A program made the position numbers and the translations under genes. From CAZVNZ01 sp964628515 (GTDB taxonomy: Bacteria > Bacillota > Clostridia > Christensenellales > Christensenellaceae), in NCBI GenBank assembly GCA_964628515.1, contig CAZVNZ010000001.1, forward strand, positions 141,513 to 205,512: a stretch of DNA of 64,000 nt, given 5' to 3'. Numbering within the stretch: the stretch's first letter is position 1; every line of letters starts with the position of its first letter. Shown in pieces: positions 1 through 8,245 of the stretch. The notes under the pieces are model-generated. The model was not told where the DNA came from, ran no database searches, and saw only the letters and a program-made list of their open reading frames with translations.

Positions 1-81
1 GGCGGTGGGTATACACGCATCATCAAAAAAGGTCCGAGACGTGGAGACGCAGCAGAATCCGTTATACTTGAATTAGTATAA
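1..81 (+). CDS. rplQ: 50S ribosomal protein L17, C-terminal end (partial)
   Basis: The first 26 codons in frame 1 encode the conserved C-terminus of bacterial L17, with the GYTRI, GPRRGDAAE and VILELV elements, then TAA. The gene begins outside the window. In Firmicutes rplQ closes the S10-spc-alpha ribosomal operon and is followed by the ECF transporter ATPase genes, exactly as here. Identification rests on 26 residues, but they are highly characteristic. Confidence 0.93.
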   Translation, partial: GGGYTRIIKKGPRRGDAAESVILELV

Positions 82-105
82 ACTAAATTTCTATTAGCAT
101 TGGGT

Positions 106-154
106 ATGAGTGTTTAAATATTTGCATACAAATATTATTCACTCATATTTTTTT
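106..154 (+). terminator. Intrinsic terminator between rplQ and ecfA
   Basis: A two-part stem, ATGAGTG (106-112) with CACTCAT (140-146), encloses a second perfect 8-bp stem AATATTTG (117-124)/CAAATATT (129-136). It is followed by seven T residues at 148-154. This is a good Rho-independent terminator for the ribosomal operon, or an attenuator ahead of ecfA, whose ribosome binding site lies just downstream. Confidence 0.8.
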
Positions 155-173
155 ATACAACGGAGTTATAATT

Positions 174-1907
174 TTGAATGTAATTAATGCAACAAATGTT
201 AAACACGCATATATTAGTGATACCGGCAAGCATTACGCACTAAACGGCATAACCCTACGGGTAAATAAGGGGGATTTTGTTTGCGTATTGGGGCATAACG
301 GCAGTGGTAAAAGCACCTTTGCCAAGCATATTAACGTGCTTTTGCAAACCCAGGAAGGGGAGCTTTTGGTTTGCGGTTACGACACTAAAGACGAGGCAAA
401 CTTAATAGATATACGCACAAGAGCAGGCATGGTGTTTCAAAATCCGGATAACCAAATAGTATCCACTATTGTGGAGGAGGACGTGGCGTTTGGGCCGGAA
501 AACTTAGGCGTGCCCCCATTAGAAATTCAGCAACGGGTAAAAGAAGCGCTAAGCACGGTAAATATGACGGGCAACGAAAAAAAGGCCCCTCATATGCTCT
601 CGGGTGGGCAAAAACAAAGGATAGCCATTGCAGGCGTACTTGCTATGCACCCCGAATTAATAGTGTTTGACGAGCCTACCGCAATGCTTGACCCACGGGG
701 CAGGCAGGAGGTAATGGAAACCATAACCAAACTAAACAAACAGGGCAAAACCATAGTACTAATAACCCATTTTATGGAGGAAGCCCAAAAGGCAGACAAG
801 GTTTTTATTATGAGCAAAGGGGTTATAACGGCGGAGGGTACGCCAAAAGAGGTGTTTTCCAAAGGCGAAATTTTGGAAAGCTCCGGACTTACACCACCTA
901 TGCCCGTGTATGTTTACGAAGGTTTAAAGCAGAGAGGAATTACCCTTGAGAGCTGTCCTGTGGACGAGGAAGAGCTTTTAGCGGAGGTTAAAAAACTTCA
1001 TCACCATAAAACAGGAAATATTTTTTTTAAGGATGATGATGTAGCAGATAAAAACCTTTTGTTAAGCCTAAAAGACGTTAATTACACCTATATGCCAAAC
1101 ACCCCCTTTTGTGTGCAGGCGCTTAAAAATATTAATTTGGATGTGTACGAAGGGGAGCTTTTAGGGGTAATCGGGCATACGGGTTGCGGAAAATCCACCT
1201 TAATACAAATTATTGCAGGGCTTATTAATCAAGATAACGGCATAGTTGCCTTAGATGGCAAGGATATAAACGCCAAAGAGTACGACAGAAAAGAGCTTAG
1301 GCGGAAGGTAGGGGTGGTGTTTCAGTTTCCGGAATACCAGTTATTTGAGGAAACGGTGGGCAAAGATGTGGCTTTCGGACCGCAAAAAGCAGGTATGGAA
1401 AACATAGAGGAGTTGGTTAGGGACGCACTAAATTTAGTGGGCTTTGACTACGAAGAAATTAAAGACCTCTCCCCCTTTGATTTATCGGGAGGGCAAAAGC
1501 GGAAGATTGCAATTGCAGGCGTGCTTGCCACCTCTCCCAAACTGCTTATTTTAGATGAGCCCATCTCCGGCTTAGACCCTCGTGCAAGGGAAAGCTTTAT
1601 GCAGCTTGTATGTACTCTAAACAAAAAGGGCACTACTATTATTATGATTTCTCATAATATGGAGGGGCTGTGCGCTTATGCTCATAAAATTATTGCGCTA
1701 AACAAAGGGGAAATTGTGCTAAACGGCAAAACACGGGAAATTTTTTCCAACTACCAAAAATTAGAGGAAATTGGACTCCTTTCAAGCGAGGCTAACCAAT
1801 TTTGCCAAAAACTAAATAAAAACGGTATATATGCACCCAACGATATTATTAACACAGACGAACTCATAGATTTTCTTACAGACAGTTACGGTGAAAAATT
1901 ATGCTGA
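174..1907 (+). CDS. ecfA: Fused energy-coupling factor transporter ATPase (EcfA1-EcfA2 in one chain)
   Basis: This 577-residue protein has two complete ABC ATPase domains in tandem. Domain 1 (about 1-275) has Walker A GHNGSGKS, signature LSGGQKQR and Walker B IVFDEP. Domain 2 (about 293-577) has Walker A GHTGCGKS, signature LSGGQKRK and Walker B LILDEP. Both contain the VFQxP Q-loop typical of EcfA. The pair powers uptake of vitamins and other micronutrients through EcfT and substrate-binding S components. In most Firmicutes the two ATPases are separate genes, cbiO1 and cbiO2; here a linker of about 20 residues joins them. Translation starts at TTG 174, preceded by CGGAG at 161-165, because the nearby ATG at 178 runs straight into a stop. 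The gene overlaps ecfT by 7 bases. Confidence 0.93.
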   Translation: MNVINATNVKHAYISDTGKHYALNGITLRVNKGDFVCVLGHNGSGKSTFAKHINVLLQTQEGELLVCGYDTKDEANLIDIRTRAGMVFQNPDNQIVSTIVEEDVAFGPENLGVPPLEIQQRVKEALSTVNMTGNEKKAPHMLSGGQKQRIAIAGVLAMHPELIVFDEPTAMLDPRGRQEVMETITKLNKQGKTIVLITHFMEEAQKADKVFIMSKGVITAEGTPKEVFSKGEILESSGLTPPMPVYVYEGLKQRGITLESCPVDEEELLAEVKKLHHHKTGNIFFKDDDVADKNLLLSLKDVNYTYMPNTPFCVQALKNINLDVYEGELLGVIGHTGCGKSTLIQIIAGLINQDNGIVALDGKDINAKEYDRKELRRKVGVVFQFPEYQLFEETVGKDVAFGPQKAGMENIEELVRDALNLVGFDYEEIKDLSPFDLSGGQKRKIAIAGVLATSPKLLILDEPISGLDPRARESFMQLVCTLNKKGTTIIMISHNMEGLCAYAHKIIALNKGEIVLNGKTREIFSNYQKLEEIGLLSSEANQFCQKLNKNGIYAPNDIINTDELIDFLTDSYGEKLC

Positions 1908-2695
1908 AAAACATAACCATAGGACAATACTATCCGGGAAACTCGGCTATACATAATTTGGATGCACGCACAAAAATGATTATTGCGATACTACTGCTTG
2001 TGGCGGTGTTTGTGGTAAAAAGTTTTTGGGGTTTTATTGCTTTAGGGGCTTTTTTAGGCATTATAATAGGCGTTTCCAAAATAAACGTAAGGCAGGTACT
2101 AAAAAGTATACGTCCTTTGCTCTTTATAATTATTTTTACCTTCGCCTTAAACGTACTTTTTTTTCAAGGGGAAACTATTTTAGCCTCTTTTGGCGTTATA
2201 AACATTAGTTTGGAGGGTATAATTAAAGCGGTTTTCATTTCTATCAGGCTGATGCTACTTATAATTGCCACCAGCATGCTTACCTACACAACCTCCCCCA
2301 TGCAACTTACAGACGGTATGGAGTCTTTGCTTGCGCCCCTAAAAAAGGTTAAGTTTCCCGTACACGAGCTTGCTATGATGATGAGCATAGCTATGAGGTT
2401 TATCCCAACTTTAATTGAGGAGACGGACAGAATTATGAAGGCGCAGACGGCAAGAGGTGCAGAGTTTGACAGCAAAAACTTGTTTAAAAAAGCAAAAAAT
2501 ATGATACCTTTGCTGGTGCCTTTATTTGTTTCTGCCTTTAAACGTGCGGACGAGTTAGCCCTTGCAATGGAGTCTCGATGCTATCGTGGGGGAGAAAACC
2601 GCACTAAGTTTAAAATCTTAAAAATGGGAAAAAACGATGTGGCAGCATTTGTAATTGCTGTTGCTTTTTGCGTTTTATGTATGATATGGCTATGA
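1901..2695 (+). CDS. ecfT: Energy-coupling factor transporter transmembrane protein EcfT
   Basis: This 264-residue integral membrane protein has hydrophobic segments near residues 28-60, 70-90, 100-125 and the C-terminus. It carries the conserved cytoplasmic coupling region with A-R-G near residue 185 (QTARGAEFDSKN) and a second A-x-x-x-R-C-Y-x-G element (AMESRCYRGG). In EcfT these helices contact the two ATPases. It overlaps the fused ATPase gene by 7 bases and shares ATGA with truA, so the three genes are translationally coupled. The S components that determine substrate are not in this window, so the vitamin imported cannot be named. Confidence 0.93.
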   Translation: MLKNITIGQYYPGNSAIHNLDARTKMIIAILLLVAVFVVKSFWGFIALGAFLGIIIGVSKINVRQVLKSIRPLLFIIIFTFALNVLFFQGETILASFGVINISLEGIIKAVFISIRLMLLIIATSMLTYTTSPMQLTDGMESLLAPLKKVKFPVHELAMMMSIAMRFIPTLIEETDRIMKAQTARGAEFDSKNLFKKAKNMIPLLVPLFVSAFKRADELALAMESRCYRGGENRTKFKILKMGKNDVAAFVIAVAFCVLCMIWL

Positions 2696-3444
2696 AAATT
2701 TGTTTGTTTATAGAGTACGATGGCACAAATTACTGCGGTTGGCAAATCCAAAAAAACGGGGTTAGTGTACAGCAAAAAATAAAAGAAGCGGTGTATAACA
2801 TAACACGGCAGGAATGCGAAATTCACGGCTCGGGCAGGACGGACGCAGGAGTACATGCCTACAAGCAGGTTGCTCACTTTAAAACGGACGCACAAATACC
2901 GGCGGAGAAATATCTCCTTGCCCTAAATACCTACCTCCCCAAAGACATTAGAATTAAAGAAGCCTTTTTGGCAGGGGAGGATTTTCATGCAAGATTTTCC
3001 GCTAAAAAAAAGCATTACAGATACGTAATTTGCAACTCTCCCTCTGCAAGTGCGGTATTTGCAAATTTTTCTATGCACATACCCGCCCCCTTAGATATTT
3101 ACGCAATGAAACATTGCGGTGGTTTACTTGTAGGCAAGCACGATTTTAAAGGGTTTTGTTGCACCACACAAAGCATACCAAAAGACACGGTTAGAACAAT
3201 TTACAGTTTAGAAGTGGAAAGGTACGGCGAATTTATACACATAGACGTAGTAGGCAACGGTTTTTTGCATAATATGGTACGCATAATTGCAGGCAGTTTA
3301 ATTTATGCAGGGCAAAACAAACTAACGGCAAAGGATTTTACGGCAATCCTTAAAAATAAAGACAGGACACAATCGGGAATTACCGCACAACCCCAAGGGC
3401 TTTTTTTGGTGGATGTGGAGTACGAAGAGGAAAAGTTAATATAA
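2692..3444 (+). CDS. truA: tRNA pseudouridine(38-40) synthase TruA
   Basis: This 250-residue protein converts uridines 38-40 of the tRNA anticodon arm to pseudouridine. The N-terminal YDGTNYCGWQ motif and the catalytic loop GSGRTDAGVHA are present, with catalytic Asp51. The start is placed at ATG 2692, which overlaps the ecfT stop codon as ATGA and gives the usual family N-terminus MKICLFIEYDG. An in-frame ATG at 2668 would add eight unconserved residues. Its place after ecfT matches the common Firmicutes order, but rplM and rpsI, normally next, lie about 10 kb downstream. Confidence 0.95.
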   Translation: MKICLFIEYDGTNYCGWQIQKNGVSVQQKIKEAVYNITRQECEIHGSGRTDAGVHAYKQVAHFKTDAQIPAEKYLLALNTYLPKDIRIKEAFLAGEDFHARFSAKKKHYRYVICNSPSASAVFANFSMHIPAPLDIYAMKHCGGLLVGKHDFKGFCCTTQSIPKDTVRTIYSLEVERYGEFIHIDVVGNGFLHNMVRIIAGSLIYAGQNKLTAKDFTAILKNKDRTQSGITAQPQGLFLVDVEYEEEKLI

Positions 3445-3616
3445 TTGCAAATATCACATAAAAAGTAACATAATATAAGGCAACATACCAAAACGCAATT
3501 CTAAATTAAGAAACAAACTGGACTTTATTAATAATTCAAATAATATATAATTAGTATAATAGCAAATCTAATTTATTTCTATTTACAAAAAAACTCATAT
3601 TTAGGTAGGTTTAGGT

Positions 3617-5680
3617 ATGAACAGGCGTTTATGTCAGATAATTTCAGAGCTTGTTAAAAAAGATGCAAATTTGCATATATCTTTGCTTGCCAAACAATTT
3701 AACGTTACGGAAAAAACCATAAGAAACAACATTGGAGAATTAAACAGTATATCCTCGGGCAATAAAGCAAGCCCCGTAATTATAAATACAGACGGCAGTA
3801 TTTATCTTAAAGAAGATATTTCCGTTTTTAACAATCAGCTTGAAGGGGTGGATTTTTACAACTATAAGTTAACCAAGGAAGAGCGCAGAGAGATTTTGTG
3901 CTTACTCCTGACAGAAAACAACGTAAGATACACCACCCAAAGCCTTGCGGATATTTTATGCGTAAGCAAAAACACCGCAGTAGCCGATTTGGATTACCTT
4001 AAAAAAGAGTTTCTTACATATAATATAGAAGTTAAATTTTCCACAAAGGCCGGGCTTTATATAGAGGGCAAGGAGGAAAACATAAGGCGTATGCTTTTTT
4101 CCGTAATTTGCCCCTACGCAAAAACGTACAAAAATACGGACAGTCTAACCTTTATAGAAAAATTCATTTATTTAAAGCTAACCCAAAGTATAAACGAGGA
4201 AACAAGCAGAGCACAGCATATAGAAAATAAAATAAGGCAGGCAGAGGAAAGCTATGCAATAATGCTTACGGATACTTCCTTTTACAAAGTGTTTGATTTT
4301 CTTGCGGTGATGCATTACAGAACTTCCATAAATAACTTTATTAATGAATACGAAAAATGCTCGGATTTCTTTTGTGCGCCTGCAAAGCTTATACTAAAAG
4401 GTATTTGCCATACTCAAAATATCCCAAAAGGCGAAATTTTTGCCTTAGGTAATTTTTTGGAACAACAAGACTACATAAAACCACCGGATTTTGTAAAAAA
4501 CAATACCGTTATGCTACAAGTGCTGGCTTCTAAGTTTTTGGCAAGGGTGTCCGAGCAGTTAGGTAAGGACTTAAATGCGGATTATTTGCTGTTTAACAAC
4601 ATTGTGTTGTGTTTAGAGGCAGATTTGGAAAGTTTGTGTATTCACCTTGAAAGTACCTACGAAAAAAATGAAATACATATGGTTAAGGACACAGTACAAA
4701 GCAATTTAAAAATACTTTTTGGAGATAAAATACCGGAAAAAGAGCGGACGGAGTACATAGAAATGCTGGTGGTTGCCTCCTTTTACAAAAAGGAAAGCAA
4801 GTGGGTAAAATGCGTGCTTATTTGCAGTGCAGGTATGGCAACATCCAATCTAATTGCAGAAAAGCTAAAAACCGATTTTAATTTGGAAGTGGTTAGTGTA
4901 CTTCCAATGCACAATGCCCAAGTAGCCCTAAGCAGTAATGCGGATATTATTATTTCCACCGTAGACCTTGCAGATTTTCCCAAAGAATATATTAAAGTTT
5001 CCCCCATGCTAAACGGGGAGGATTTTCTTGCGGTTAAAAATAAAATAGATGCTATGTACACAAATACCGGATATAAAACGGGTATAAAAACATCTCAAAT
5101 ACTAAATGCTTGTATGCCCGTGCTAAACACCTATTTTAAAAACAAAAACAGAAAAGAACAGTTTATCTCGGAAATTTCTGATGCACTAAAGGACATAACG
5201 GGAGAAAGGGAAAAGGCAAGTCCCCTTTTGCACGAGTTAATCCAACTAAACCACATAGCAGTAAACGAGGAAGCTAAAGACGCTGTACAGGCAATAAAAA
5301 AGGCGGCAATCCCCCTTTTAAACAGCCAATGTATTAAAGAAGGGTATGTGTTGGCTATGCTTAAAAATTTAGAAGAAAACGGACCTTATTTTGTACTGAA
5401 CAATTTTTTAGCTCTGCCCCATGCTTTAGGGGATGGCAATGTGGCTAAATTAGGGTTAAGTTTTGTAAAGTTTAAAGAAGAGGTGCGGTTTGGAGATGCT
5501 TTTGTAAAATTTGTGTGCGTACTATGTACAGCGGATGATAAAAGCCATATAAAAGCCTTTTTAAACTTATGCGCCCTACTTAAAAACGAAAATTTTAAAG
5601 AGGAGCTTGCAAAGGCAAGCACCCCTCAAAAAATTTATGAAATAATTAAAAACTACGAATATACAGTAACCAATCTGTAA
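3617..5680 (+). CDS. PRD-containing BglG/MtlR-type PTS transcriptional regulator
   Basis: This 687-residue regulator has the modular layout of PTS-controlled activators. There is an N-terminal HTH (about 1-60), a second HTH of the Mga type (about 85-150) and two PTS regulation domains (about 190-390). An EIIB-like domain around residue 395-480 carries the cysteine loop CSAGMATS, and an EIIA type-2 domain (about 540-685) carries the phosphorylatable histidine in LPHALGD. In this family phosphorylation of PRD, EIIB and EIIA residues by HPr and the cognate EII proteins reports sugar supply. It directly precedes the EIIB-EIIC-EIIA genes and probably controls them. The 172 bases upstream contain a TATAAT at 3555-3560 without a convincing -35. 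Confidence 0.88.
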   Translation: MNRRLCQIISELVKKDANLHISLLAKQFNVTEKTIRNNIGELNSISSGNKASPVIINTDGSIYLKEDISVFNNQLEGVDFYNYKLTKEERREILCLLLTENNVRYTTQSLADILCVSKNTAVADLDYLKKEFLTYNIEVKFSTKAGLYIEGKEENIRRMLFSVICPYAKTYKNTDSLTFIEKFIYLKLTQSINEETSRAQHIENKIRQAEESYAIMLTDTSFYKVFDFLAVMHYRTSINNFINEYEKCSDFFCAPAKLILKGICHTQNIPKGEIFALGNFLEQQDYIKPPDFVKNNTVMLQVLASKFLARVSEQLGKDLNADYLLFNNIVLCLEADLESLCIHLESTYEKNEIHMVKDTVQSNLKILFGDKIPEKERTEYIEMLVVASFYKKESKWVKCVLICSAGMATSNLIAEKLKTDFNLEVVSVLPMHNAQVALSSNADIIISTVDLADFPKEYIKVSPMLNGEDFLAVKNKIDAMYTNTGYKTGIKTSQILNACMPVLNTYFKNKNRKEQFISEISDALKDITGEREKASPLLHELIQLNHIAVNEEAKDAVQAIKKAAIPLLNSQCIKEGYVLAMLKNLEENGPYFVLNNFLALPHALGDGNVAKLGLSFVKFKEEVRFGDAFVKFVCVLCTADDKSHIKAFLNLCALLKNENFKEELAKASTPQKIYEIIKNYEYTVTNL

Positions 5681-5699
5681 ATTTGTGAAAGGAGGAAGG

Positions 5700-5978
5700 A
5701 TGAAAAAGACTGTGATTGTCGCCTGTGGCACTGGTATTGCAACATCAACCATGATAAACGATGCGGTTGCAAATTTGCTAAAGAAAAACAAAATTCCGGC
5801 AGAAATTATTCAATGTAAAGTGTCGGAAATAGATGCGTATGTGGATCAGGCAGACTTAATTATTACTTCTATGAAAGTAAAAAAAGATTACGGAAAGCCT
5901 ATGGTTACTGCCATAGCATTCTTATCCGGGGTGGGTGTGGAAGCCTTAGAAGAAGAAATAATAAGCAAATTAAACTAA
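5700..5978 (+). CDS. PTS system EIIB component, galactitol type
   Basis: This 92-residue cytoplasmic protein starts MKKTVIVACGTGIATS, placing the phosphorylated cysteine at residue 9 in the CGTGIATS loop typical of GatB-like EIIB. The start is ATG 5700, four bases after AGGAGG (5690-5695). An upstream in-frame GTG at 5685 would overlap that ribosome binding site and is less likely. It accepts phosphate from EIIA and passes it to sugar bound by EIIC. It lies 19 bases after the regulator and 23 bases before EIIC. The sugar is unknown; family membership suggests a polyol or pentose-like substrate. Confidence 0.9.
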   Translation: MKKTVIVACGTGIATSTMINDAVANLLKKNKIPAEIIQCKVSEIDAYVDQADLIITSMKVKKDYGKPMVTAIAFLSGVGVEALEEEIISKLN

Positions 5979-6001
5979 AAAAATAAACAGGAGGTATTGG
6001 T

Positions 6002-7396
6002 ATGAGTTTTTTAGAAGGACTTAGTGCTGTTTTCGGTTGGATACAAAGTCTTGGAGCATCCGTATTTGTTCCTTTAATAATTATAGTAGTCGGGCTTGTA
6101 TTTGGCATAGGATTTAAAAAAGCGTTTCGTGCAGGTATTACGGTAGGTGTTGGTTTTATTGGCGTTAATCTTATTTTAAACATTGTTTGGACATACGTAG
6201 GACCTATCGCAACAACTATGGCTGAGCGTTTTGGCTCTAACTTAAATGTAATAGACGTAGGCTGGGCGGCGGCATCTGCGGTTGCTTTTGCTACGGAAAT
6301 AGGCGCACTTATTATCCCGATTATTTTATTTGTAAACATATTAATGCTAATTACAAAGGTAACCAAAACTGTAAACGTAGATATTTGGAATTATTGGCAC
6401 TATGCGTTTACAGGCTCTATAATAGCTATTGCCACAGGTAATTTGTGGTTTGGTATCGTGGGTGCGGCTGCCCATGCTATTATTGCTCTAAAATTTGCGG
6501 ATGTTTCTGCAAAAAGCGTAAACGATGTAATTGGACTGCCGGGTATTTCCATACCTCACGGTTTTTCTGTAATAAACGTGCCTATTGCGCTTTTAATGAA
6601 TAAAGTTTACGACAAAATTCCGTTTTTTAAGTATAAGGATGATGATGGCGAGGAGGCGGAAATCAAGCCTACCATTGCATTTATTACAGAGCCGTTAATT
6701 ATGGGTACAATAATAGGAGCGGTGCTTGGTGCTTTAGGTGCGGATTATACCGGCGGACTTGTAAGCGCACTGCCAAGCATACTTACTTTGGCGGTAAATA
6801 TGGCGGCGCTAATGCTGTTAATGCCACGTATGGTTAAAGTAATTATGGAAGGTCTGCTACCTATTGCAAACGGCGCAAAAGCGTTTATGGAAAGAAAGTT
6901 TAAAGGCAGAGAGTTTTATATAGGTCTTGATGCCGCCGTTATTTTAGGGCATCCTACCACTCTTATGGTATCTATGATACTAATACCCGTTACAATATTT
7001 TTATCCATTATATTGCCGGGCAACAGAACATTTCCCTTTGCGGATTTGGCGGCTATGGCATTCTTTATTGCCCTTGCAACACCGTTGCACAAAGGTAACT
7101 TTAGAAGAACTTTAATTACAGGGTTAATTACAATGGTACTCGTACTTTACAGCTCCACCCTACTTGCACCCCTTGTAACTCAGGTGGCGACGTCCACAGG
7201 ATCGGATTTACTTGCAACCGCAGGCTCGGCAGAAATTACATCTATGGTAGCGGGTGGCAACTACATTTCAGTACTGCTGGAAAAACTGGCATCCATAGGC
7301 GGTTTAGGTTTGGTGCTTATAGGTGGCGTAACAGCGGTTACCGCATTTATATGCAAACGGATAGAAAAGAAAGAAGGAGACGGTGCGGCACTTTGA
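6002..7396 (+). CDS. PTS system EIIC component, galactitol type (GatC-like)
   Basis: This 464-residue polytopic membrane protein has about ten hydrophobic segments and the GatC-family layout. Visible features are an N-terminal membrane-embedded stretch (GASVFVPLIIIVVGL), the GVGFIGVN segment, a loop with PGISIPHGFS, and a central ITEPLIMG segment. It forms the channel and binds the sugar that EIIB phosphorylates. An AGGAGG ribosome binding site lies just upstream at 5990-5995. Its neighbours are EIIB and EIIA of the same type, so this is a complete EII complex. Confidence 0.9.
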   Translation: MSFLEGLSAVFGWIQSLGASVFVPLIIIVVGLVFGIGFKKAFRAGITVGVGFIGVNLILNIVWTYVGPIATTMAERFGSNLNVIDVGWAAASAVAFATEIGALIIPIILFVNILMLITKVTKTVNVDIWNYWHYAFTGSIIAIATGNLWFGIVGAAAHAIIALKFADVSAKSVNDVIGLPGISIPHGFSVINVPIALLMNKVYDKIPFFKYKDDDGEEAEIKPTIAFITEPLIMGTIIGAVLGALGADYTGGLVSALPSILTLAVNMAALMLLMPRMVKVIMEGLLPIANGAKAFMERKFKGREFYIGLDAAVILGHPTTLMVSMILIPVTIFLSIILPGNRTFPFADLAAMAFFIALATPLHKGNFRRTLITGLITMVLVLYSSTLLAPLVTQVATSTGSDLLATAGSAEITSMVAGGNYISVLLEKLASIGGLGLVLIGGVTAVTAFICKRIEKKEGDGAAL

Positions 7397-7452
7397 TAAC
7401 ATTAAAAAAAGTGCACTAATACTGTCTAAATAAAATCTTGAGAGGTATAGCA

Positions 7453-7929
7453 ATGGAAACTAACAAGGAATTTTCAAAATTACTGAAGGAAGAATATATC
7501 TTTACGGATATATGCGCAAGTACAAAAGAAGAAGCGCTAAAGGTTATTGCGTATAAATTTTTGCAAACGCAAGCGGTAAAAGAAAGCTACTACCCTGCCT
7601 TGCTGAAACGGGAGAAAGAGTATCCCACCGGCCTTGAAATGCCTTGCATTTCCATTGCAATTCCTCATGCGGATACAGAGCATGCAAATATGCCGGCTAT
7701 TGCTATTGCAAAGCTAAACCGGACAGTTGAATTTAACAGTATGGAAGACGCAAACGAAACTATTATGGTACAGGCTATTATCTGCCTTGCCATTACAAAG
7801 GTGGACGAAAATGTAAAGCTACTGCCCCGTTTGCTAAAGTTCTTTATGGAAAAAGAAAGGGCGGAGCAATTTTTAAACTGCACCACCCCCAAAGAAATTT
7901 TAGCGCTGGCGGAAAGTTTTAACGGCTAA
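7453..7929 (+). CDS. PTS system EIIA component (fructose/mannitol/galactitol type 2)
   Basis: This 158-residue EIIA type-2 protein has the active histidine in the motif AIPHADTEH (about His72), the residue that receives phosphate from HPr. I chose ATG 7453, preceded by GAGAGG at 7440-7445; a TTG at 7438 in the same frame would add five residues and lie over the ribosome binding site. It completes the EIIABC complex with the two preceding genes and has a homologue fused to the C-terminus of the upstream regulator. Confidence 0.9.
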   Translation: METNKEFSKLLKEEYIFTDICASTKEEALKVIAYKFLQTQAVKESYYPALLKREKEYPTGLEMPCISIAIPHADTEHANMPAIAIAKLNRTVEFNSMEDANETIMVQAIICLAITKVDENVKLLPRLLKFFMEKERAEQFLNCTTPKEILALAESFNG

Positions 7930-7967
7930 TATAAAAATATATTGTGTTGCAAAAGGAGAATAACAAA

Positions 7968-8243
7968 ATGTACAGCCAATCTGTTACAATAATAAATAAA
8001 TCGGGACTTCATGCAAGACCGGCGGCAGATTTTGTAGCCCTTGCAAAAAGGTATAAATCGGCAATAAAAATATGCAGACAGGATAGCACGGCAGAAAAAG
8101 GAAATGCAAAATCCATTATTTCCCTCCTTTCCTTAGGCTTAACAAAGGGTACACAAATTGTGCTTGAGGCAGAAGGGGAGGACGAAAAGCAGGCAATAGA
8201 GGAGTTATGCAAACTGATAGATGCCGGCTGTGGCGAGGAATAA
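7968..8243 (+). CDS. HPr-family phosphocarrier protein
   Basis: This 91-residue protein has the HPr active site SGLHARPA, with His15 as the EI-dependent phosphorylation site, and the NAKSIISLLSLG helix. Ser49 in that helix corresponds to the Ser46 that HPr kinase modifies in Firmicutes. The start is ATG 7968 with AAAGGAG at 7952-7958. It sits between the EIIA gene and ptsI-like gene, separated by 38 and 2 bases. It may be the cell's main HPr or a dedicated paralogue; the regulatory serine suggests it can join carbon catabolite control. Confidence 0.93.
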   Translation: MYSQSVTIINKSGLHARPAADFVALAKRYKSAIKICRQDSTAEKGNAKSIISLLSLGLTKGTQIVLEAEGEDEKQAIEELCKLIDAGCGEE

Positions 8244-8245
8244 TA

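Noticed and set aside
2668..2691. Earlier start for TruA at 2668.
   Set aside because: It adds eight unconserved residues inside ecfT; ATG 2692 forms an ATGA overlap and gives the family N-terminus.
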